This document shows positions 36,191 through 45,634 of a stretch of 64,000 nucleotides of DNA, in pieces. This stretch comes from DASRDB01 sp035652815 (GTDB lineage Bacteria; Chloroflexota; Ktedonobacteria; Ktedonobacterales; Ktedonobacteraceae). The stretch spans positions 1 through 64,000 of the forward strand of contig DASRDB010000014.1 in assembly GCA_035652815.1 (NCBI GenBank), in the 5' to 3' direction. Positions within the stretch are counted from its first letter, which is position 1. The number at the start of each line of letters is the position of its first letter. The position numbers and the translations under genes were made by a program. The notes under the pieces are model-generated. The model was given only the letters and a program-made list of their open reading frames with translations. It was not told the origin of the DNA and did no database searches.

Positions 36191-36811
36191 ATGGCCGATA
36201 CCTTCGGGATTCCTGAGCTTCTGGACTACCTGGCGCAGTTGGGGTTGCGGGTGGCGCGTGTGGATGAGGAAGAGGAGATGGTTGAGCTGGCCTTTCATAG
36301 CACGCAGGGGCAATGGCGGATGATTGTGGGCTTTCAGCAGCACGAGGATGCGAGACGCCTCTACTTTGTCGTGCCACACATCTTCGGTATCACGCAGCGC
36401 AAACGCATGGAATGCCTAGAAGCGCTGCTGGCGGTCAACTATCGCATTACGCTTGGAAAGTTCGGCATGGACCTGGAGGATGGCGAGGTGCGGTTGGAAG
36501 AGGCTGTGCCACTGGCAGAAGATAGCATCACATTTGAGCAATTTCAACTGGTCTTCGGTACGCTGGTACAGACGGTGGTGATGTATCACAGCCTGATTCC
36601 CCGTATTGTCTATGGCAATGCATCGGCCCTGGAAGCGGTGGAGGGATGCGAGCAGGAGTTTCAGCAAGAGGTCGCGAACCTGCAGGCGGAAAGCCACGAG
36701 ACTTCACCTGACGAAGCAAAGCCTGTCGATGAGCCGGGCGGCGAACTGCCAGATCTCGACCCGAATGATATCCTGGCCGAGGTGACGCGCATGTTAGAGG
36801 AAAAGGAATAA
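36191..36811 (+). CDS. YbjN-like (type III secretion chaperone-like fold) protein
   Basis: A 206-aa cytoplasmic protein. The first 150 residues follow the YbjN/TY-Chap pattern: LLDYLAQLGLRVARVDEEEE, WRMIVGFQQHEDARRLYFVV, LEALLAVNYRITLGKFGMDL and a long helix TFEQFQLVFGTLVQTVVMYH. The C-terminal 50 residues are acidic and Pro/Ser-rich and probably disordered. YbjN-type proteins are linked to stress and motility regulation in enterobacteria, but the function in this lineage is unknown. ATG at 36191 after GGAG. It converges with the next gene, the stops being only 6 nt apart. Confidence 0.75.
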   Translation: MADTFGIPELLDYLAQLGLRVARVDEEEEMVELAFHSTQGQWRMIVGFQQHEDARRLYFVVPHIFGITQRKRMECLEALLAVNYRITLGKFGMDLEDGEVRLEEAVPLAEDSITFEQFQLVFGTLVQTVVMYHSLIPRIVYGNASALEAVEGCEQEFQQEVANLQAESHETSPDEAKPVDEPGGELPDLDPNDILAEVTRMLEEKE

Positions 36812-36817
36812 GCGCGG

Positions 36818-37105
36818 TCAGAGCGGTTTTTTGCTTTCTGAATAGTGGCCGTTCTGTTTGGCGCGGGTGCGCAGGTCGGGATGCGAAAGGTCTTCTTCCT
36901 CTTCGTCGCTGGCACCAGGAAGGACTGGGGGTAGATCCTCGGCAGGATCGGGCGGAGCAGCGTGGCGGGCGTCCATTTTTACCCAGGCGGTGAGGGCTTC
37001 TTTGCGCATTTTTCTCTGACGGGTGTAACGCCGACTTATTTCTACAACAGCCCAGGCGAGGATGAGGGCGGATACAACAAAGGCGATATACTGCACAAGT
37101 TCCAT
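36818..37105 (-). CDS. Small single-pass membrane protein
   Basis: 95 aa, ATG at 37105 chosen because the hydrophobic segment ELVQYIAFVVSALILAWAVV starts right there; an upstream ATG at 37141 would add 12 residues. One N-terminal membrane helix (about 3-25) is followed by the basic patch SRRYTRQRKMRKEA and an acidic cytoplasmic tail with SDEEEEDLSHPDLRTRAK. No recognised domain. The layout (signal-anchor, charged tail) is common for small envelope regulators or scaffolds. Function not known. Confidence 0.6.
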   Translation of the reverse strand: MELVQYIAFVVSALILAWAVVEISRRYTRQRKMRKEALTAWVKMDARHAAPPDPAEDLPPVLPGASDEEEEDLSHPDLRTRAKQNGHYSESKKPL

Positions 37106-37141
37106 TACACTACCAATACCTTTCATTACCCAACACGGCAT

Positions 37142-37488
37142 CGAGCTTCTTCATTGTAACGAGGTAAGCGTGCAGCGTCAAGATGCATAAGGCAAAGGTC
37201 TGTCCTTTCCCCCACAGCGGTCGGGAGGGGGAGAGAGGGGGAGAGCACCCGACCGCTTACCAGAGGTTGTGTTTGGAGAGGGAGAGATAGAGGGTTGAGA
37301 GAGCTATTCAGTTTTGAACCTTTGTTCTACATGAGAAAGATTACCACGACCAGAGCGGTTTGTCAAGATTTTTTGGAACAAATTTTCTAGAACAAAACGT
37401 GGTACAATAGCAGGGATAAAGTGCCGCGAGGAATAGCACGTGGCGCTTTCTGCCTATTACCGAAAGAAAGTGAAGTGGAAAGCAACAC
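37142..37488. other. Intergenic region with hairpin
   Basis: About 347 nt. It holds a 10-bp stem AGCGGTCGGG (37216-37225) / CCCGACCGCT (37248-37257) enclosing a purine-only GGAGAGAG-type loop. The rest is AT-rich (37330-37400) and probably carries the promoter for the DUF1015 gene at 37489. No gene seen. Confidence 0.5.
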
Positions 37489-38799
37489 ATGGCAGATGTT
37501 CAACCACTAAATGGCATACGCTACAATGAAGAGAAGGTCGGCAACCTCTCTGAGGTGATAACGCCGCCTTATGATGTTATTTCTGACGAGGCGCAAAACC
37601 GCTACTATGAGCGCAACCCCTACAATATTATCCTGCTTGAGCTGGGCAAGGACGAGCCAGGAGATAACAGCCTGAATAATCGCTACACGCGAGCGGCGGC
37701 GACGTTTGCCGAGTGGCGGCTGCAACAGGTATTGCAACAGGATGCCGAGCCGTCTTATTACCTCTATCAGCAAGTTTTCCAGCAGGGAGAACAGATGTAT
37801 GTGCGCACAAGCCTGCTGGCGCGCGTGAGATTGGAGCCGTGGAGCGCGCGCGTAGTGCTGCCTCACGAACATACGCTGGCAAAACCAAAGGATGATCGTT
37901 TAAAATTGCTGCGGGCCTGTGCGGCCAACCTCAGCCCGGTCATGAGCATGTATGACGATCCGCAGGGACATATTCGCAATATTCTGAATGCATACGCGCT
38001 GAATCCGCAGGTACAGATTACGGACGAGGTTGGGGAAGAACACCGGCTGCATCCCATTTCTGACCCGCAGCAGATCGCGCTTATCCAACATTTCTTCTCC
38101 GAGCGTCAGTTATATATCGCGGACGGGCATCATCGCTACGAAACGGCGTTGAACTACCGGGAAGAGGTGCGCGAGATGCGCAAGCAGTTGCACGAAGATG
38201 ATGCGGTGAATTTCGTGCTGATGGCGCTGATTGACCTGGATGATCCCGGGCTGGTGGTGCTGCCGACGCATCGGCTGGTCTCCGGTTTGAGCGAAGAGGC
38301 CTTAGAGAACCTGAGCAGCCAGAGACTGGGACAGTACTTCACGATACGCGAGTTCCTGGTGGGAGATTATCCGGTCGAGGCGGCGCTGGCGATGCTGGCA
38401 CAGGACGGGAACGGCGCGCCATCGTTTGTGGTTGCAACGCCAGAGCAGAGCTGGCTGGTCAGCATCAACGAGCAGGGGCGCGAGCGCATGAAGTCGAGCG
38501 GGCATTCTGAAGCCTGGAACGAGCTGGATGTGGCAGTGGCGCATACACTGGTGCTGGAAGACATCCTGGGAATACATCCAGAGGAGATCACGGCGGGGAC
38601 CTATGCGCGCTACACGCGAGATGCTTCTGAGGCGATGCAGGCTCTGCAAAAGAGAGAGGCACAGGTGGCGCTGCTGTTACCACCCACACGTGTAAGGCAA
38701 ATCTGCGAGGTGGCGAAGGCGGATGATCGCATGCCGCAGAAATCCACCTACTTTTACCCGAAGCTGATAACCGGACTGGTGCTAAATCCGTTATGGTGA
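37489..38799 (+). CDS. DUF1015 family protein
   Basis: A 436-aa protein matching DUF1015 along its length: PLNGIRYNEEKVGNLSEVITPPYDVISDEAQ at the N terminus (residues 5-35), NPYNIILLELG, RVVLPHEHTLAKPKDDRLKLL, and the central YIADGHHRYETALNYR that recalls phosphate-transfer or ParB-like active sites. Biochemical function is not established for this family. The gene is followed after 13 nt by an FAD amine-oxidase-like gene that has its own AAGGAG site, so the two likely form an operon. Confidence 0.9.
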   Translation: MADVQPLNGIRYNEEKVGNLSEVITPPYDVISDEAQNRYYERNPYNIILLELGKDEPGDNSLNNRYTRAAATFAEWRLQQVLQQDAEPSYYLYQQVFQQGEQMYVRTSLLARVRLEPWSARVVLPHEHTLAKPKDDRLKLLRACAANLSPVMSMYDDPQGHIRNILNAYALNPQVQITDEVGEEHRLHPISDPQQIALIQHFFSERQLYIADGHHRYETALNYREEVREMRKQLHEDDAVNFVLMALIDLDDPGLVVLPTHRLVSGLSEEALENLSSQRLGQYFTIREFLVGDYPVEAALAMLAQDGNGAPSFVVATPEQSWLVSINEQGRERMKSSGHSEAWNELDVAVAHTLVLEDILGIHPEEITAGTYARYTRDASEAMQALQKREAQVALLLPPTRVRQICEVAKADDRMPQKSTYFYPKLITGLVLNPLW

Positions 38800-38812
38800 G
38801 AAGGAGCGGGCG

Positions 38813-40099
38813 ATGATTATTATTGTCGGAGCCGGATTGGCGGGATTGACCTGCGCGAAGGTGCTGGCGCAGGCGGGAGAGCGCGTGCTGGTGCTGGAAG
38901 CGGCAGACAACATCGGCGGGCGCGTGCGAACCGACATGCACGAGGATGGCTATCGCCTGGATCGCGGCTTTCAGGTGCTGTTTACAGCGTATCCGGCGGT
39001 AGATAGACATATCGACCTGGAGCGTTTGAAGCTGCGCAAATTCGAGCCGGGGGCGCTGCTGGCAAAGGATGGAGACCTGCGCGAGATCGCAGACCCCCTG
39101 CGCAATCCAGGGAGCATTCTGCGCAGCGCTCTGAACCCCCTGATCTCGCCCCTGGACAAGGCGCGGGTGCTGAGGCTGGCGCGAACGGCGCTGGGCCTGT
39201 CTACAGGAGAGATTTTCGCAGGAAAAGGGGAGCCGGACGGAGTAGACGTATCGACGGAGCAATTCCTGCGGCGGCAGGGCTTTGGCGAAGGCTTCATTGA
39301 TCATTTTGCGCGACCTTTCTTTGGCGGGATTTTCCTGGATCGTTCGCTGGCGACCAGCGCCCGTATGTTCCAATTTATCTTCAAGATGCTGGCGACTGGC
39401 GATACTATTATTCCGGCGGAGGGCATGCAGCGCATTCCCGATCAACTGGCGGCGAGTTTGCCAAAGGGGTCTATTCGCTGCAAGGCGCGGGTGCAGGCGT
39501 TACTGAAAGAGGGCAATCGTGTACGGGGCGTGCGGCTGGCAGATGGGGAGACGCTGGAGGCCGACACGGTGGTGGTAGCGACCGACGCGCCTGCCGCCGA
39601 AAAGCTGACTGGCCTGTCGCTGCCCTCGAAGGCAGTGGGAAGTATTACCCTCTATTTCGCGGGAGATGAGCGGCTGTATAAGCAGCGCAAAATCGTGCTG
39701 AACGCCAACCCGGAAGGCCTCATTAACGAGGCGGTCTTGATGACCAACGTCGCGCCGACCTACGCGCCGCCGCACAAACACCTGCTCTCGGTGACGGTAC
39801 TGGACGACGGAGAAAGGGACGATGAGCGCCTGGCCAGGCGCTGCATTCAAGAGTTAGGGCGCTGGTTCCTGGATGCCGATATGAGCCGTTGGAAGTTCCT
39901 GGCGGCCTATCGCATTCCCTTTTCGCAGTTCGCGCAACCGCCCGGCATTTATAATCGGCTGCCCGACAACCGAACAGAGGTTGAGGGCCTCTTCCTGGCA
40001 GGCGAATACACGAAGTCCAGCAGCATTCAAGGGGCCATGCATAGCGGCGAACACGCGGCACAGGCCATTTTGAAAGCACCTGTGGCGGTGGCGAGGTAA
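38813..40099 (+). CDS. FAD-dependent amine-oxidase/phytoene-desaturase-like oxidoreductase
   Basis: 428 aa. The N-terminal FAD-binding dinucleotide fold has IIIVGAGLAGLTCAKVLAQA, then the acidic ribose contact VLVLEAADNIGGRVRT. The C-terminal FAD contact is LFLAGEYTKSSSIQGAMHSG. The middle holds DRGFQVLFTAYPAVDRH and a motif RPFFGGIFLDRSLATS typical of protoporphyrinogen oxidase/amine oxidase/carotenoid desaturase relatives. A specific substrate cannot be stated; there are no carotenoid or heme genes nearby. The DUF1015 gene immediately upstream is its only operon partner. Confidence 0.9.
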   Translation: MIIIVGAGLAGLTCAKVLAQAGERVLVLEAADNIGGRVRTDMHEDGYRLDRGFQVLFTAYPAVDRHIDLERLKLRKFEPGALLAKDGDLREIADPLRNPGSILRSALNPLISPLDKARVLRLARTALGLSTGEIFAGKGEPDGVDVSTEQFLRRQGFGEGFIDHFARPFFGGIFLDRSLATSARMFQFIFKMLATGDTIIPAEGMQRIPDQLAASLPKGSIRCKARVQALLKEGNRVRGVRLADGETLEADTVVVATDAPAAEKLTGLSLPSKAVGSITLYFAGDERLYKQRKIVLNANPEGLINEAVLMTNVAPTYAPPHKHLLSVTVLDDGERDDERLARRCIQELGRWFLDADMSRWKFLAAYRIPFSQFAQPPGIYNRLPDNRTEVEGLFLAGEYTKSSSIQGAMHSGEHAAQAILKAPVAVAR

Positions 40100-40149
40100 A
40101 ACGGTGGGGGTCTCCTTTTTAATAAATTTTGACGAATAGGGAACATTTT

Positions 40150-40331
40150 CTGTAGGGACGCGATTCATCGCGTCCACCTCGGCCCATTGGAACGCACCAC
40201 AGCCGAGGTGGACGCGATGAATCGCGTCCCTACAGGGTTATCCCCTATGTATTTGTTAACATTCATCACCGCGTCCAGCTTCGCCAATGCGCACTATAGG
40301 CGGGGGTGGACGCGATCAATCGCGTCCCTAC
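40150..40331. repeat. Family A inverted repeat plus third copy
   Basis: 33-bp perfect arms (40150-40182, 40203-40235) of the TGTAGGGACGCG family extend into CACCTCGG/CCGAGGTG. A third copy (40304-40331) follows 68 nt later in right-arm orientation, the same composite layout as at 33199-33343. It separates convergent genes. Confidence 0.92.
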
Positions 40332-40336
40332 CACAC

Positions 40337-41992
40337 CTACGATTCGTCGTCGTCGCCAAAGAAGTCGAAAGGGAGGTCGCCAAAGGGGCCTCGTTCGATC
40401 GCTTCGGCCATAATGCGCAGCAGGCCGCTTTCGAGCGAGCGGTGCATCATGGCACGCACAAAAGGTTGTTCCTGCGCAGGAATGCCTGAGTCGGGGTGAA
40501 GGACTGCCGCGACTGCTCTGATGAGTTCGACATCCTTCGCGCGTTCGACAAGTTGAAAGAGGGCGGCCTGGCGGCGCAGGCGCGTTTCATAGAGCGAACG
40601 GGCGCGGTTATCGACAACGTTGGTGATGACCTCGCTTACAAAGGATTCCAGTTCTTGCTTGTAGTTTTCAGCCTTTGGACTGCCCTTGCGCTTGCGACCT
40701 CGTGAAGCGTTATCCATCAGGCCCTTGACCGAGATATAGTGATTGACGTAGGGGCGAATGCTCTCGAACGGGTCAAAGAACCAGGACGTGAACTCTTTGA
40801 GATGGTAAAGTTGATCGCCGCGCTGGGCAAGCTGCGCGGCCTGGGCATCTACGGGAAGCGGCTCCAGGATAGTTGGATAAGTATTGCTTTCATTGGACTC
40901 CGTTCCCTCGATGAAGGGACGCCAGATGGCATAAGCGACGGGTACTTTGTGCCGGGTGCGCTTGTTCAAGGCCCGAGCTTCCGCGATGAGGGAGCGGCAG
41001 TAGTCGAACGGCACTACAAAGCTGCCGAAGCCCTGGCTCTCCATGCCCTCGACCAGTTCAGACCAGCGATTGCGCTCCATTTCATCAGTGCCGTAGCAAT
41101 CTTTGATGCCCCAATCGTCCTGGTAGAGAACGTTGACGCCTTTGAGCCGCCCATCGGGCCGCTCCCAGGAGATCATGACCATCTGCGCACCCGCGCCATC
41201 AACAAAACTTACACGCGATTCATACAGTGGGGGAGTCTCAAATTGAGCGGCCATCACCTCATCCTCGGTTCCAGGCGGTGACTGCATGGTCAGGCGGCCT
41301 AACGCGGTACGCGCCTGCTGCTTCAACTGGCGGTTGGAGCTATTGGCGAGCAGATAATTCAGGGCAGGGATGGAGTGCTGCGCGGCAATGGGGCCAAGCT
41401 GTTCAAGAGCCTCGATGACTGCCGATGTCACCTTTGTAGGCTGGTTTTCGAGCAGGGGAATCAACAGTTTGGCGGCACGCGGGTCCTGGCTCATACCCAG
41501 CCAGTTGATAAAGCCAAAGCGGCGCTCCGTCGGCATGCTCAGCACGTCTTCCAGGATCGATTCGACGCCCAATTCGCTCTGTCCCACGAGATCGAGCAGG
41601 CGAAGCTGCATCTGAAGCATAGCGGCTTCCGGGTCGTTGAGATATTCAATGATGCCATCATCGGCCATTTCGGAGCCGAGTTCCTTCAGGATGGGCACCA
41701 GGGAGAGTTTCGCCAGATCGCCTACGGTAGGGTCGGCCACCACATCTTCCAGTTCTTCCAGGTCATCCTCGGTAGCCAGTTCGGAAAGGATGAGAAGGGC
41801 CGTGCTGTGAGCATCTGAGTCGCTGCTGCGCAGGAGTTGCAAAACTTTTGTACGCGCGCCGACTTCCCATTCTTCGTCAAGCCGGTCGAGATAGTGGGAG
41901 AGGGTATCTTCATCAATGTCTTTACGGCGGCTCATAGCAAGCAAAATGCTGTCGATGCTTTCACGTGGGGAGCCTCTACGTCCTTTTGGCAT
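40337..41992 (-). CDS. HEAT-repeat protein next to terminase
   Basis: 551 aa. The N-terminal 240 residues form helical HEAT/armadillo-like repeats (ALLILSELATEDDLEELEDV, PRAAKLLIPLLENQPTKVTS, QHSIPALNYLLANSSNRQLK). The C-terminal half (about 255-540) is a separate domain with VSFVDGAGAQMVMISWERPD, NVLYQDDWGIKDCYGTDEM and a basic linker SRGRKRKGSPK; it ends in acidic FFGDDDES. I do not recognise the second domain. It is the gene directly downstream of the terminase-like gene on the same strand, with 119 nt between them. HEAT arrays usually bind protein or nucleic acid. No signal peptide. Confidence 0.72.
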   Translation of the reverse strand: MPKGRRGSPRESIDSILLAMSRRKDIDEDTLSHYLDRLDEEWEVGARTKVLQLLRSSDSDAHSTALLILSELATEDDLEELEDVVADPTVGDLAKLSLVPILKELGSEMADDGIIEYLNDPEAAMLQMQLRLLDLVGQSELGVESILEDVLSMPTERRFGFINWLGMSQDPRAAKLLIPLLENQPTKVTSAVIEALEQLGPIAAQHSIPALNYLLANSSNRQLKQQARTALGRLTMQSPPGTEDEVMAAQFETPPLYESRVSFVDGAGAQMVMISWERPDGRLKGVNVLYQDDWGIKDCYGTDEMERNRWSELVEGMESQGFGSFVVPFDYCRSLIAEARALNKRTRHKVPVAYAIWRPFIEGTESNESNTYPTILEPLPVDAQAAQLAQRGDQLYHLKEFTSWFFDPFESIRPYVNHYISVKGLMDNASRGRKRKGSPKAENYKQELESFVSEVITNVVDNRARSLYETRLRRQAALFQLVERAKDVELIRAVAAVLHPDSGIPAQEQPFVRAMMHRSLESGLLRIMAEAIERGPFGDLPFDFFGDDDES

Positions 41993-42111
41993 ACCCTATC
42001 TGCCTTTCAAAAAAATGTTGCATGTGAGTGCGTTATCTGGGATATTGTCGTGCGAAGACGGTTCTTTCGCATTGTACCACGATCCATGCGCGGCGTCCAT
42101 GATTTGAGCTT

Positions 42112-43599
42112 TTAAAACCGGCCTTCATCCGTATAGAGGCGGCGCGGGCGAATGAACGTCGAAGCGGCAGGCACAATCACGTTATTGAGAGCTTCGGCAA
42201 CCAGGGCGAGACTGATAAGGTAGTCATCGTGACCATCAACGGGATCAACGTAGAAATCGAGGGTTTCAGGGGCAGGCAGGCGATAGCGCGCAAGGCGAAT
42301 CTGCCGCCAGCACTCCTCGTAGATGGCGCGGGGAGCGGATTGGCCTGCGTAGAGTTTGAGGCGGTGGCTGTTGATGAGGGCGAGCAGTTGATAGGCCAGG
42401 TGAGATTTGCTGGGGCGGGTGAAAGTGAATTGCGTCACCCGGTGAGGGCCAAGCTGGTGTTCGAGCAGGGAGGCAAGGCCAGCGCCCACGCCGGTAGAGT
42501 CGATGACTAGCGAGCGAATATTCCAGCGTTCAACCAGGGCGAGAGTTGCGGATAGCTGCTCAACCTGCGAGCGGCCAGTCCAGGCCTGTTGATGCACTAC
42601 TTCGACGCAGGGCAGGTAAACATCGTTGTAGGTGACGCGACCAATGGTGATAACGGTGCTATCACGGCGTGAGGAGGTTGAGAACGCGGAAAGGCTCGAT
42701 AAGGCTTTGGGGTCAGCGCGCTCCTCACCAGCTACATCCATACCCGCGATATACCAGCACTCGGGACGCGGCGTCATCTCCCAGGCATGGCTGCCCTGCA
42801 AAAGCGCCTGCTGTTCGGCCTTGAGGAAAGAGCCGTTATCGCTGACGGGGCGCAGGCAGTACTGGGTCTGAATGGCGATGTGATCTTCTCCTAGACGCGC
42901 AATCTCCTGCTCGACAAAGGCGCGATAGGATGGATTGATGGCCGCCAATGTACGCCAGTCGTATTCAAAGTGCGTGCGGATTCCTGTGCGCCGCTCCTGT
43001 TCAAGGTTGACAGCGCGCTGGCGAGCTAAAAGCGTGGTGTCGGACCAGGCGGTGCCGTAAAGAACGGTAGTAGAATTGGTACTCGATGCCATCGGGCGGA
43101 AGTCCCTATCGAACTTCTCAGGCGAGACATCCTGTGCTTCGTCGATTTCGAGCAGGATATCGGCGGTCGCGCCAACCACGTTGCTTTCAGGTGAAGCGGA
43201 ATAGAACATCACACGCGGCCCGGCATGCGATTGTACAAGTAGTGGATCGGCGCGGGGAGCAAGGCCGACGATGTAGCCGTAGCTGGTCCAGACGCGCTCG
43301 CGTGTGAGTGCGTTATCGAGCAACGAGAGCAGGCGCAGGCGGCTAGTGAGAATCTGCGGCGTGAAGGTGGGCGCGGCCTTGACAATAGTGCCTTCCTGGC
43401 GGGTGAGCAACAGGTAGGCTTCGAGGACGGCGGAAAGCTGGTTCTTGCCAGACTGGCGCGAGAGCATGACGGTGAAGATACGTCCAAGCCCGCCTTCGAT
43501 AGAGGCAAGGATGGCTTCCGCGATTTCACACTGGTAAGGGTACAGGGGCTTGCCGAGAACGTGCCGGGCAAAGCGAGCGATGGTAGAGGTCGGTTTCAT
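42112..43599 (-). CDS. Phage-type terminase large subunit (orphan)
   Basis: 495 aa with both functions of a DNA-packaging motor. The ATPase part has the terminase Walker A variant MLSRQSGKN (about 48-56) and Walker B ILLEIDEAQDV. The RNase-H-like nuclease part keeps three acidic positions: AGMDVAGE, LVIDSTGVG and GHDDYLISLAL. Everything looks intact. No portal, capsid, protease, tail, integrase or small-terminase gene is in the window, so it is not part of a visible prophage. ATG at 43599 has GGAG close upstream; the frame runs on to a TTG at 43629. Packaging, a domesticated role, or a gene-transfer-agent remnant are all possible. Confidence 0.88.
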   Translation of the reverse strand: MKPTSTIARFARHVLGKPLYPYQCEIAEAILASIEGGLGRIFTVMLSRQSGKNQLSAVLEAYLLLTRQEGTIVKAAPTFTPQILTSRLRLLSLLDNALTRERVWTSYGYIVGLAPRADPLLVQSHAGPRVMFYSASPESNVVGATADILLEIDEAQDVSPEKFDRDFRPMASSTNSTTVLYGTAWSDTTLLARQRAVNLEQERRTGIRTHFEYDWRTLAAINPSYRAFVEQEIARLGEDHIAIQTQYCLRPVSDNGSFLKAEQQALLQGSHAWEMTPRPECWYIAGMDVAGEERADPKALSSLSAFSTSSRRDSTVITIGRVTYNDVYLPCVEVVHQQAWTGRSQVEQLSATLALVERWNIRSLVIDSTGVGAGLASLLEHQLGPHRVTQFTFTRPSKSHLAYQLLALINSHRLKLYAGQSAPRAIYEECWRQIRLARYRLPAPETLDFYVDPVDGHDDYLISLALVAEALNNVIVPAASTFIRPRRLYTDEGRF

Positions 43600-43720
43600 G
43601 CGGCTCCGTCGAGAGGAAAGAGGCAGCAACTACGAGGACTTTTAGCGGTCGCCTGGTTAAATTATAACATATGGATGAGGGAAAAACAAGGGGAATGTTG
43701 CTCAGGGAGGTGGAGGTTCG

Positions 43721-43755
43721 GCGCGTAGGGACAGGGGGCGCGAGCGCCCCTACGA
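43721..43755. repeat. Short family C hairpin
   Basis: CGTAGGGACAGGGGGCGCGA pairs back with GCGCCCCTACG around a GCGAGCGC centre. It shares the TAGGGACAGGGGG start with the longer element at 58193. It lies directly at the 3' end of the glycosyltransferase gene. Confidence 0.75.
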
Positions 43756-45426
43756 CGTGGCATACAAACTAATCGTAACCGTTGGTGTATGGATGCGTGC
43801 AATCAGGTGGTAGTGGCTGTCCAGCCATTGCTGGGCGGCCTTGACCTTTGCTTCGGTGGCAGGGTCGGGGATGCGACCGGCGATGAAGAAGATACGCGGG
43901 TGATGCGCGGCAAAGGCGGCGAGTTTTTGTGGGTCAATGGCGGCATCGGGGCCGTCGTTGGGGTTGGCCATGCCAAAACGTTCCCAGGAAAAGAGGCCGG
44001 GTGTATCGGGTGGGAAGTGCGCGCCGCTCGGATAGGCGTCCAGGTAGTATTCGGTGGAGAGCTGGCATTCCATTGCGATGTAGCAGACAAGACCGTCGCC
44101 GGGCTGGTAGCGCTGTTCTAGCCAGGGAACGGCGGTATTCCAGTCCTCGACCTGGGCGCTCTGGTAATAGATAGGAACGTAGCGGAGCGCGATCAATAGC
44201 AGGCCGACGATGAGAGCAGCCTGTACTACGCGCCAGCGCAGGGCAGCGACAGCCATGCCGACCAGCAGGAACAGAGCCGGTAAAATGGTGACGAGATAGC
44301 GACTGGAAAAGAGGCGTATTGATCCCTGAGAGATAACAAAGCTGAGGAGAATGGGCACAAGCAGCCAGCAGAGCAGGGCGCAGGCAATGGGCAGGTACTG
44401 GTTCGACCGGCTGGAACTCGTCTCATCGCTGGCTTGATAGAAAATGATGCGCAGCAACAGTTGGGTTGAGCCTGGGAGGCGCGGCAGGAGCGCGACGCCA
44501 ATGGCAAAGGCGCAGCAGAGAAAGAGCAGGAGCAGGTAGATTTTGCTGTCGGTAGTGATGGTCAGGAAAAGATGGTAGATATCGCTGAAATGCGGCACCG
44601 GCAGCCAGCCCGTTTTGGGGCCATGCAGGCTGACGAGCAGCATTGGAATAATCAAGACGCCGATAATGACGAGGCTGACGAGAAAGGCGCGCCAGGTGCG
44701 ACGGGCGGCGGCCTGCCACGCATTGGGCAGGAAGTACAGGCAGGCGAAGGCGATGACCTGCGAGGCAAGTATCAAGGCGCTGAAAAGATGGTCATAGACG
44801 GCCAGTGTGCTGACGAGAATAAAGCAGGCCCACCAGCGTCGGGTATGCGTTTCGCGAGACAGGATGGCAAAGAGCGCGTACCACGCGATGCAGATAAGCA
44901 ATAATTGCATGCTGTAGGCGCGGGTCTGCTGCGCGTAGGTCAGTTGCAGGAAATTGAGCGTGTAGAGTCCCGCCGCCAGAATGCCGCCAGCGAGACCGAG
45001 ATAGCGGCGACCAAGCAGGAAGACCATCACCGAACTGAGTACAGCAAAGATGGCTGAAGGGAGACGGACGACAAATTCGGTCGGCAGCAGACCAAAGAGG
45101 CCGGTGAAGCCGAGCCAGAAATGCAGGAACAGGTAGTAGAGTTCCATGTTTGGCTCGGGTCCCCAGATGACGTGCCAGATGACCGGAAGCGGCTGCCGCG
45201 CCAGTTCAACGGAGAAGGCTTCGTCGAACCAGATGCTCGGATTGCCCAGGCGATACAGGTCAAAACCGAGGGCGACCGCAGCGACCAGCACACACCAGAG
45301 CCAGTTGGACGTGCCGAGACGCGCCAGCCAGGGCTTTACAGCATTTGGCTTGCTGGCAACCGAAGTCCGTGATGTTGAACGGCTTTGCTGGCCGGTTCGG
45401 CTTGATGTATCGCTTGTCTGTGCCAT
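43750..45426 (-). CDS. GT39-like polytopic membrane glycosyltransferase
   Basis: A 558-aa GT-C type membrane transferase using lipid-linked sugar donors. The first loop after TM1 has SIWFDEAFSVELARQP, where the Asp/Glu pair is the expected catalytic site of PMT/ArnT-like enzymes. It is followed by about ten hydrophobic helices (examples LAGGILAAGLYTLNFLQLTY, IACALLCWLLVPILLSFVI). The Ser/Thr-rich N terminus (about 1-30) precedes TM1. ATG at 45426 is chosen; the frame extends to 45513 with an extra hydrophobic stretch. The acceptor (protein, lipid or wall polymer) is unknown. Upstream intergenic DNA carries family B/C repeat fragments. Confidence 0.87.
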   Translation of the reverse strand: MAQTSDTSSRTGQQSRSTSRTSVASKPNAVKPWLARLGTSNWLWCVLVAAVALGFDLYRLGNPSIWFDEAFSVELARQPLPVIWHVIWGPEPNMELYYLFLHFWLGFTGLFGLLPTEFVVRLPSAIFAVLSSVMVFLLGRRYLGLAGGILAAGLYTLNFLQLTYAQQTRAYSMQLLLICIAWYALFAILSRETHTRRWWACFILVSTLAVYDHLFSALILASQVIAFACLYFLPNAWQAAARRTWRAFLVSLVIIGVLIIPMLLVSLHGPKTGWLPVPHFSDIYHLFLTITTDSKIYLLLLFLCCAFAIGVALLPRLPGSTQLLLRIIFYQASDETSSSRSNQYLPIACALLCWLLVPILLSFVISQGSIRLFSSRYLVTILPALFLLVGMAVAALRWRVVQAALIVGLLLIALRYVPIYYQSAQVEDWNTAVPWLEQRYQPGDGLVCYIAMECQLSTEYYLDAYPSGAHFPPDTPGLFSWERFGMANPNDGPDAAIDPQKLAAFAAHHPRIFFIAGRIPDPATEAKVKAAQQWLDSHYHLIARIHTPTVTISLYATS

Positions 45427-45564
45427 GAATGTATTTACGCTCCCAAATAAAGAGAACGTTCCGGTGAAAGCGCATGTAACAATTATAGGCAGTATAGCAG
45501 CGATAACTGTCATTTGGAATACTTTTCTTTGCCCGGTGTGCGTTAGATTTTTGCGGGGGGAGAC

Positions 45565-45634
45565 GAGAAGGCACCCGCAAGGGGCTGGCTCTACAACGCT
45601 CCAGCCAGGCAGCCCTACCGCCCCCTGTCCCTAC
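45565..45634. repeat. Fragments of repeat families B and C
   Basis: GGCACCCGCAAGGGGCTGGC (about 45570-45589) plus CTCTACAA matches the left arm of family B at 30521. Forty bases later GCCCCCTGTCCCTACA is the right end of family C. There is no matching partner arm for either, so this looks like a decayed or chimeric copy. Confidence 0.75.

Noticed and set aside
40337..43599. Prophage
   Set aside because: Only a terminase-like gene is phage-typical; no integrase, portal, capsid, tail, lysis or repressor gene and no attachment-site repeats were seen.
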